Shown: in pieces, positions 59,959 to 64,000 of the stretch
How positions within the stretch are numbered: position 1 is the first letter of the stretch
How the letters are laid out: every line of letters begins with the position of its first letter
NCBI GenBank assembly: GCA_033763695.1
Contig: JANRKB010000020.1
Span: 1-64,000 of the forward strand
DNA: 64,000 bases
DNA from: JANRKB01 sp033763695
GTDB taxonomy: Bacteria > Planctomycetota > Phycisphaerae > Phycisphaerales > UBA1924
Reading direction: 5' to 3'
The notes under the pieces: generated by a model
Database searches by the model: none
Told to the model about the DNA's origin: nothing
What the model saw: the letters and a program-made list of their open reading frames with translations, nothing else
Program-made: the position numbers and the translations under genes

Positions 59959-61146
59959 TCATCCTACCGGCCGCGTCGTCGCGATCCATCCGCCGCCCAG
60001 CACCAGCCCCGGATCCGCCGCGTCCAGCAGCACCACCGCCTGCCCCGGCGCAACCGCCGACTGCGGCTCGTCAAACTGCACATGGAACGTGCCCGCCCGC
60101 CCCGACGGCGTCTCTTCCGGCCAATCCGGCCCAACCTTCACCCGCGCTGCCACCGGCGCCGAGTTGTACCGATACTTCGCGAAGACCGGCGCCCACTGCG
60201 CAAACCGCTCAACATCCACCAGCCAGTTCGCTTCCAGCGCGGTGCAGCCGCCCGACAGCAGCATCTCCCGCGGCCCAACCACCACGCGATTGCTCTGCGC
60301 GTCCTTGCTCACCACGTACACGGGATAGCCCAGCGCGAGCGACAACCCGCGCCGCTGGCCAACCGTGAACTGATGCTGCCCGCCGTGCTCGCCGACGACG
60401 TTGCCCTCCGCATCGACGATCTCGCCCGGCCGCGCCACGTCCGCCCGCTTGCGCTCCACCAATCCCGCATAGTCGTTGTCGGGGACGAAGCAGATCTCCT
60501 GGCTGTCGGGCTTGTCAAACACCGGCAGATCAAACTCCCGCGCCAGTTCTCGCACCCGCGTCTTGGGCATCTCCCCCACCGGGAACAGCATGTCGCGCAG
60601 CCGCTCGCGCGGCGCGCCAAACAGCACATACGACTGATCCTTCGTCTCGTCCAAGCCCCGCCGCAGCGTCGGCTTGCCGGCACCATCGACGCCGATCCGC
60701 GCGTAATGCCCGCTCGCGACGTGCGACGCGCCAATCTGCTGCGCATACTCGTGCAGCTTTCCAAACTTCAGCCAGTCGTTGCATCGCACACACGGATTCG
60801 GCGTCCGCCCCTGGGCGTACTCATCCACGAAGTAGTCGATGATCCGCCCGAAGTCCTTCTTGAAGTTGCAGACATAGAACGGGATGCCCAGCCGCGCCGC
60901 CACCTGCCGCGCATCCGCCGCATCGTTGATCGAGCAGCACCCTTGATGGCCGATCTTGATCTTGGGCGTCGCGCACGCACCCTCATCGGGCATCAGTTCG
61001 TCCAGCGTCTCCCCGGGCGAACCCAGGCGCATGAAGCAGCCGACGACGTCCCATCCGTCACGCTGCAAAATCGCAGCCGCCACGGACGAGTCAACGCCGC
61101 CGGACATCGCGACCAGCACTTTGCCCCGGGGGGAACTCACGCCCAA
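59959..61146 (-). CDS. mnmA: tRNA-uridine 2-sulfurtransferase MnmA
   Basis: Adds sulfur to U34 of tRNA Lys/Glu/Gln. It is 395 aa. PP-loop SGGVDSS is at 15-21; the catalytic cysteines are 119 in NPCVRCN and 219 in SQEICF. The C-terminal beta domain is present. A short insertion near residues 42-70 (rich in Gly, Asp, Cys) precedes HQGCCSINDAADA. It starts with TTG (61146) or GTG (61140), and neither has a strong ribosome site. Confidence 0.95.
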   Translation of the reverse strand: MGVSSPRGKVLVAMSGGVDSSVAAAILQRDGWDVVGCFMRLGSPGETLDELMPDEGACATPKIKIGHQGCCSINDAADARQVAARLGIPFYVCNFKKDFGRIIDYFVDEYAQGRTPNPCVRCNDWLKFGKLHEYAQQIGASHVASGHYARIGVDGAGKPTLRRGLDETKDQSYVLFGAPRERLRDMLFPVGEMPKTRVRELAREFDLPVFDKPDSQEICFVPDNDYAGLVERKRADVARPGEIVDAEGNVVGEHGGQHQFTVGQRRGLSLALGYPVYVVSKDAQSNRVVVGPREMLLSGGCTALEANWLVDVERFAQWAPVFAKYRYNSAPVAARVKVGPDWPEETPSGRAGTFHVQFDEPQSAVAPGQAVVLLDAADPGLVLGGGWIATTRPVG

Positions 61147-61181
61147 CTGTAGGAGAACCAGCCTCGCATCTCAGGCCATGC

Positions 61182-61565
61182 TCACGAGACGATCGCGCCC
61201 GGCGCAATGTCCGCCTTCGGCCCCAGCACGATCACCTTTCGCGGCGCGTCCGGGTTCGATGCGTCCTTCGGTGCGTCGCTCGCCGCCAGCAGCATGCCGC
61301 GCGACTCCTCACCGCGAATGACCCGCGGCGCGAGATTCGCGACGATGATGATCAGTTGCCCGACCAGTTCTTCCGCCGTGTAATGCCCGCGAATGCCCGC
61401 ACAGATCTGCCGCGGCGTCCCCGAACCGTCATCCAGTTGCAGCTTGAACAGCCGATCCGCCGACGGGTGATTCTCGGCGTGAACAACCTTGGCGACGCGC
61501 AGGTCAACCTTGGCGAAATCATCAAACGTAATCGTCGGCTTCGGGGTGACCGCGGCTTCTGCCAT
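61182..61565 (-). CDS. Stand-alone tRNA-binding domain protein (MetRS C-terminal / CsaA type)
   Basis: This 127-aa protein is one OB-fold tRNA-binding domain: ITFDDFAKVDLRVAKVVHAENHPSADRL, RQICAGI, EELVGQLIIIVANLAPRVIRGEESRGMLLAA (landmarks). It matches the C-terminal dimerisation domain of MetRS more closely than CsaA. AAGGAG lies 8 nt before the ATG at 61565. It stands 35 nt upstream of mnmA, so it could share a transcript. It may act in trans on a synthetase encoded elsewhere. Confidence 0.88.
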   Translation of the reverse strand: MAEAAVTPKPTITFDDFAKVDLRVAKVVHAENHPSADRLFKLQLDDGSGTPRQICAGIRGHYTAEELVGQLIIIVANLAPRVIRGEESRGMLLAASDAPKDASNPDAPRKVIVLGPKADIAPGAIVS

Positions 61566-61623
61566 GTGAGTGACTCCTTCGGCCAACTCTACGCCGCACA
61601 CGCCCAACGCATCAAAGCCCGCA

Positions 61624-62562
61624 TCACGGCGACCACTGATTCTCTTTCCAGCGCCGCTTGCTCGCGTCGACCCCCTGACTCGCCGCCACCATCGCAATAT
61701 CCGGCTCGCGCAGCGGCGTGCCCAGATCCGACACCAACTGCGCGCCCCACGAACGCTGAATACCCGACAACAGCCACGACTCAAGCCGCAACTGCGCCGC
61801 CATGTCCTCGTCGCCCAGCGCCTCGCCCGGGTCGCCCTGGCACATCGGACACACGCGATACTCGTTCACGCCGCGCTTCACCACCCGCTGATTCTGACAC
61901 TCACGGCAAGGCCAACGCGAAGCCTCACGCTCCAGCCCCGCCACACCGCTCGCCGCCCCCGAGTCCGACAACAGCCGCGCGTACCGATCCAGCAGCGCCC
62001 GCACCGCCGGATCGCGAAGCTGTGTGCGTGCCCCGATTCCATCCCCCGCCCGAATCATCCCCAGCACCGTCGCCGCCTTCGTCGCGGTGTCCTCGCGGGC
62101 GGCAATTTGCTCCAGCTCCACCCACGCCGGCGAGCTCCCCTGCGGCCGCAGCGTCAGCGCGATCGACCGCAGCCAACTCGCCTCCTGCCTTCCCTTCGAC
62201 AGATCCGCGAGCCCCAACAGCGCACTCGCCGCGATCGCCCCGCCGCCGCCGCGCTGCCGATCCAGATCCACCGCGTGCACATACAGCGCCCGCGCAAGCT
62301 GCACGCTGTTGGCGTCCCGCGCTTCCTCCGCGACATCCTCCGCCAGCGCGAGATACGCCGCGGCATTCTGCCCATCCAGCGTGTTCAGCGCCGCCGCACG
62401 ACTCGCAATCAGCGCGTTGTACCGCTCCACTTGCTCGTCGCGCTGCTGCGCGATCGACCCCGGCACACACAGCAGCACCACGCCCGCCAATGCAACCGCC
62501 ACGCCAACCGCGACGCGCGCCAGCCCACCGATGCGCCGTGCTCCTTTGCTTCCGCGCGTCAT
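61624..62562 (-). CDS. Hypothetical membrane-anchored protein with zinc-ribbon-like cysteines
   Basis: This 312-aa protein has one N-terminal membrane helix (VAVGVAVALAGVVLLCVPG), a helical repeat-like middle (Ala/Leu-rich, TPR-like in feel but without a clear signature) and a four-Cys cluster WPCRECQNQ .. CPMCQGDPGEA near residues 215-250, similar to a DnaJ-type ribbon. Function unknown. It overlaps the next gene upstream by 4 nt (ATGA), so the two are a coupled pair. Confidence 0.75.
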   Translation of the reverse strand: MTRGSKGARRIGGLARVAVGVAVALAGVVLLCVPGSIAQQRDEQVERYNALIASRAAALNTLDGQNAAAYLALAEDVAEEARDANSVQLARALYVHAVDLDRQRGGGGAIAASALLGLADLSKGRQEASWLRSIALTLRPQGSSPAWVELEQIAAREDTATKAATVLGMIRAGDGIGARTQLRDPAVRALLDRYARLLSDSGAASGVAGLEREASRWPCRECQNQRVVKRGVNEYRVCPMCQGDPGEALGDEDMAAQLRLESWLLSGIQRSWGAQLVSDLGTPLREPDIAMVAASQGVDASKRRWKENQWSP

Positions 62563-64000
62563 GTCCCACCCCCGCCGCTCGTCGCCGCATCATCCAGCCG
62601 CAGCCGCCACAACTGCACCATCGCACGCTCCGCGGCCCACACCTGCGCCGTCACCTGCTGCGCCCCGCGGCTCGTCTGATCAAACTCGTCCATCACCTGC
62701 CGCACGCCTGTCACCCGCGCCGGACGCTCCGCCACCACGGCATACGCCATCATCTCCACCAGCGCCGTCTGCTTGGCGACAAACCGCTGCACCGGCCCCA
62801 CCGCCAGCCGATCCCGCGCGTCCGCACGCCGCCGGATCGTGTCCAGGCTCATCGGCTCGCGCCCCGTCGCCACCAGCGCCTCCGCCTCCTGTCGCACGCG
62901 CCGCATCAGTTCTTCCGCCGCATGCTCCGGCGAGAGTCCCGCCGCGCCGCTCGCGTCCGCGCGTCCTGCCGCAGATCTTCCCTCATAGCTCTCCGCGATC
63001 TTCGCCGAGAGCGCGTCGATCGTCGTCCCTTCCCCGTCCTTGGCGATGAACTCCAGGCACCGCTGCACCAGCAGCCGCCTTGCCTCGTGCCGCCAACGCG
63101 GATCGCGCAGGCTCGGCAGTGGCCCGCCCGTCGCCATATCAATCAGATCCGAACTATCCACCGTCTGCGGCATCGTCGGCAGCGCCTCAAGCAGCGCATT
63201 CACCACCCACCGCTCGTCGATCAATCGCTTCACCGCCTCGCGTGCCGCACGCCGCACGCTCGACGCCGATCCACCGACCGCGTCGCGCACGATCAGGTCC
63301 GCATCACCCGGTGGAATCGCCGCACCCCGCGACAACTGCGACAACAGCTCGACCCGCGGCTGAATCGCCGTCTGCGCCGCCGCATACTTCACGCCCCACT
63401 CCGACAACCGCGAGGCTGTCGCCTCCGGCTGCTTGGGAGTCGTCGCTGGCAAACGCGGCACATCCTGATCCAGCCCGTCGATCAGCGTCTGCGCGAGTTG
63501 CGGCTCGCCGCTGTACGCCAGCACCGCCGCCTGACTCAGTCGCGAGAACACCAGCGCATCAGTCAGTTGCTCAACCGCCGAACTCGGCAGGCTCACGCTC
63601 ACGCGCCGCTCCGCCGCCGCCACCCACTGCGACCCGGCGACCCGCCGCTCTGTGCCGTCGCCCATCCCCCACGCCTGCGCATACCGATCGCGCATCTCCG
63701 CACGCACGCGATCCACCGCATCCGGCGGCAGCACCATCGCGATATCCACGCCCTCCGCCGCCGACTTCAGCGCGAGCGCCTTGGTCAACGCGTGCAGATC
63801 GCCGCTCGAATACGACGGCGTCGCAAACCAGCGCAGCAGCCACGAACGACTCTCTTCGCCTTTCTTCCACGTCAAGCCAGCGACGAGCTCCGCGACGCTC
63901 GCCATGTACGCCTCACCGCCGCTGGGCTCATTGCTTGAGAGCATCGTCGCCTCAAGCGCGAGCAGCAGCGATCTCTGCCGCGCCGCCGCGTCCGTCAGCG
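62559..64000 (-). CDS. Hypothetical protein, 5' end outside the window
   Basis: The frame is open to the window edge with no stop before position 64000, so the protein continues beyond it; at least 480 residues are visible. It is Arg/Ala/Leu-rich and helical. Landmarks include WLLRWFATPSYSSGDLHALTKAL and RRAAREAVKRLIDERWVVNALLEALPT. I cannot assign a family. It is coupled to the zinc-ribbon protein downstream. Confidence 0.7.
   Translation of the reverse strand, partial: LTDAAARQRSLLLALEATMLSSNEPSGGEAYMASVAELVAGLTWKKGEESRSWLLRWFATPSYSSGDLHALTKALALKSAAEGVDIAMVLPPDAVDRVRAEMRDRYAQAWGMGDGTERRVAGSQWVAAAERRVSVSLPSSAVEQLTDALVFSRLSQAAVLAYSGEPQLAQTLIDGLDQDVPRLPATTPKQPEATASRLSEWGVKYAAAQTAIQPRVELLSQLSRGAAIPPGDADLIVRDAVGGSASSVRRAAREAVKRLIDERWVVNALLEALPTMPQTVDSSDLIDMATGGPLPSLRDPRWRHEARRLLVQRCLEFIAKDGEGTTIDALSAKIAESYEGRSAAGRADASGAAGLSPEHAAEELMRRVRQEAEALVATGREPMSLDTIRRRADARDRLAVGPVQRFVAKQTALVEMMAYAVVAERPARVTGVRQVMDEFDQTSRGAQQVTAQVWAAERAMVQLWRLRLDDAATSGGGGT

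Noticed and set aside
61356..63938. 860-codon open frame on the plus strand
   Set aside because: Antisense to three genes; Arg/Pro/His-rich low-complexity translation typical of a GC-rich shadow frame.

Overview
This window is high-GC chromosomal DNA, most likely from a planctomycete of the class Phycisphaerae. The evidence is indirect: two secreted proteins carry PEP-CTERM-like tails (IPSPGT / VPTPST, hydrophobic stretch, Arg cluster), bL17 has a large internal insertion, uS14 is short, there is a sigma/anti-sigma pair of SigK/RskA type, and the spacers carry planctomycete-style hairpin repeats. No 16S gene is present, so the placement is inference.

Layout. 1-3341: the end of a coiled-coil/FN3-like protein, an ankyrin-repeat protein and a ~0.7 kb gene-free island of hairpins bounded by a 40-bp direct repeat. 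3201-21160 (minus strand): an S10-spc-alpha ribosomal superoperon read from a clear TTGACA-16-TATTCT promoter: rpsJ, rplC, rplD, rplW, rplB, rpsS, rplV, rpsC, rplP, rpmC, rpsQ, rplN, rplX, rplE, rpsN, rpsH, rplF, rplR, rpsE, rplO, secY, infA, then an inserted PEP-CTERM gene, then rpmJ, rpsM, rpsK, rpoA, rplQ and a strong terminator. rpmD (L30) and rpsD (S4) are missing from their usual places. 21212-30640: a secreted protein, tyrS, an M3 peptidase, gamma-glutamyltransferase, lysA and a second PEP-CTERM protein. 30903-41473: mostly housekeeping and regulation (Eis-like acetyltransferase, uppS-purA, sigma/anti-sigma pair, pyrF, a TPR protein fused to a YggX-like domain, an AraC-type regulator).

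41605-51531 is a methylmalonyl-CoA block. mutA-mutB-meaB overlap by 4 nt at each junction; they are followed by the epimerase, an acyl-CoA carboxyltransferase, a small carboxylase-associated protein, a biotinyl-domain protein that lacks the biotin lysine, and a tRNA-dihydrouridine synthase. Together these would interconvert propionyl-CoA and succinyl-CoA, but no biotin carboxylase is present. 51698-64000 holds a fasciclin protein, an OmpA-type lipoprotein, prepilin peptidase, xseB, nnrE, a glycosyltransferase, an oligopeptide ABC ATPase and permease, mnmA, a free-standing tRNA-binding domain and two uncharacterised genes, the last cut by the window edge.

The least ordinary observations are an XRE-type helix-turn-helix domain fused to ribosomal protein uL22; a uS14 that has lost its zinc ligands; 7-nt-periodic short repeats placed 3 to 10 nt after the stop codons of rpsM, rpsH and rplB; a biotinyl-domain protein without its lysine; and several clusters of perfect hairpins in spacers. 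I see no CRISPR array, insertion sequence, rRNA or tRNA gene.
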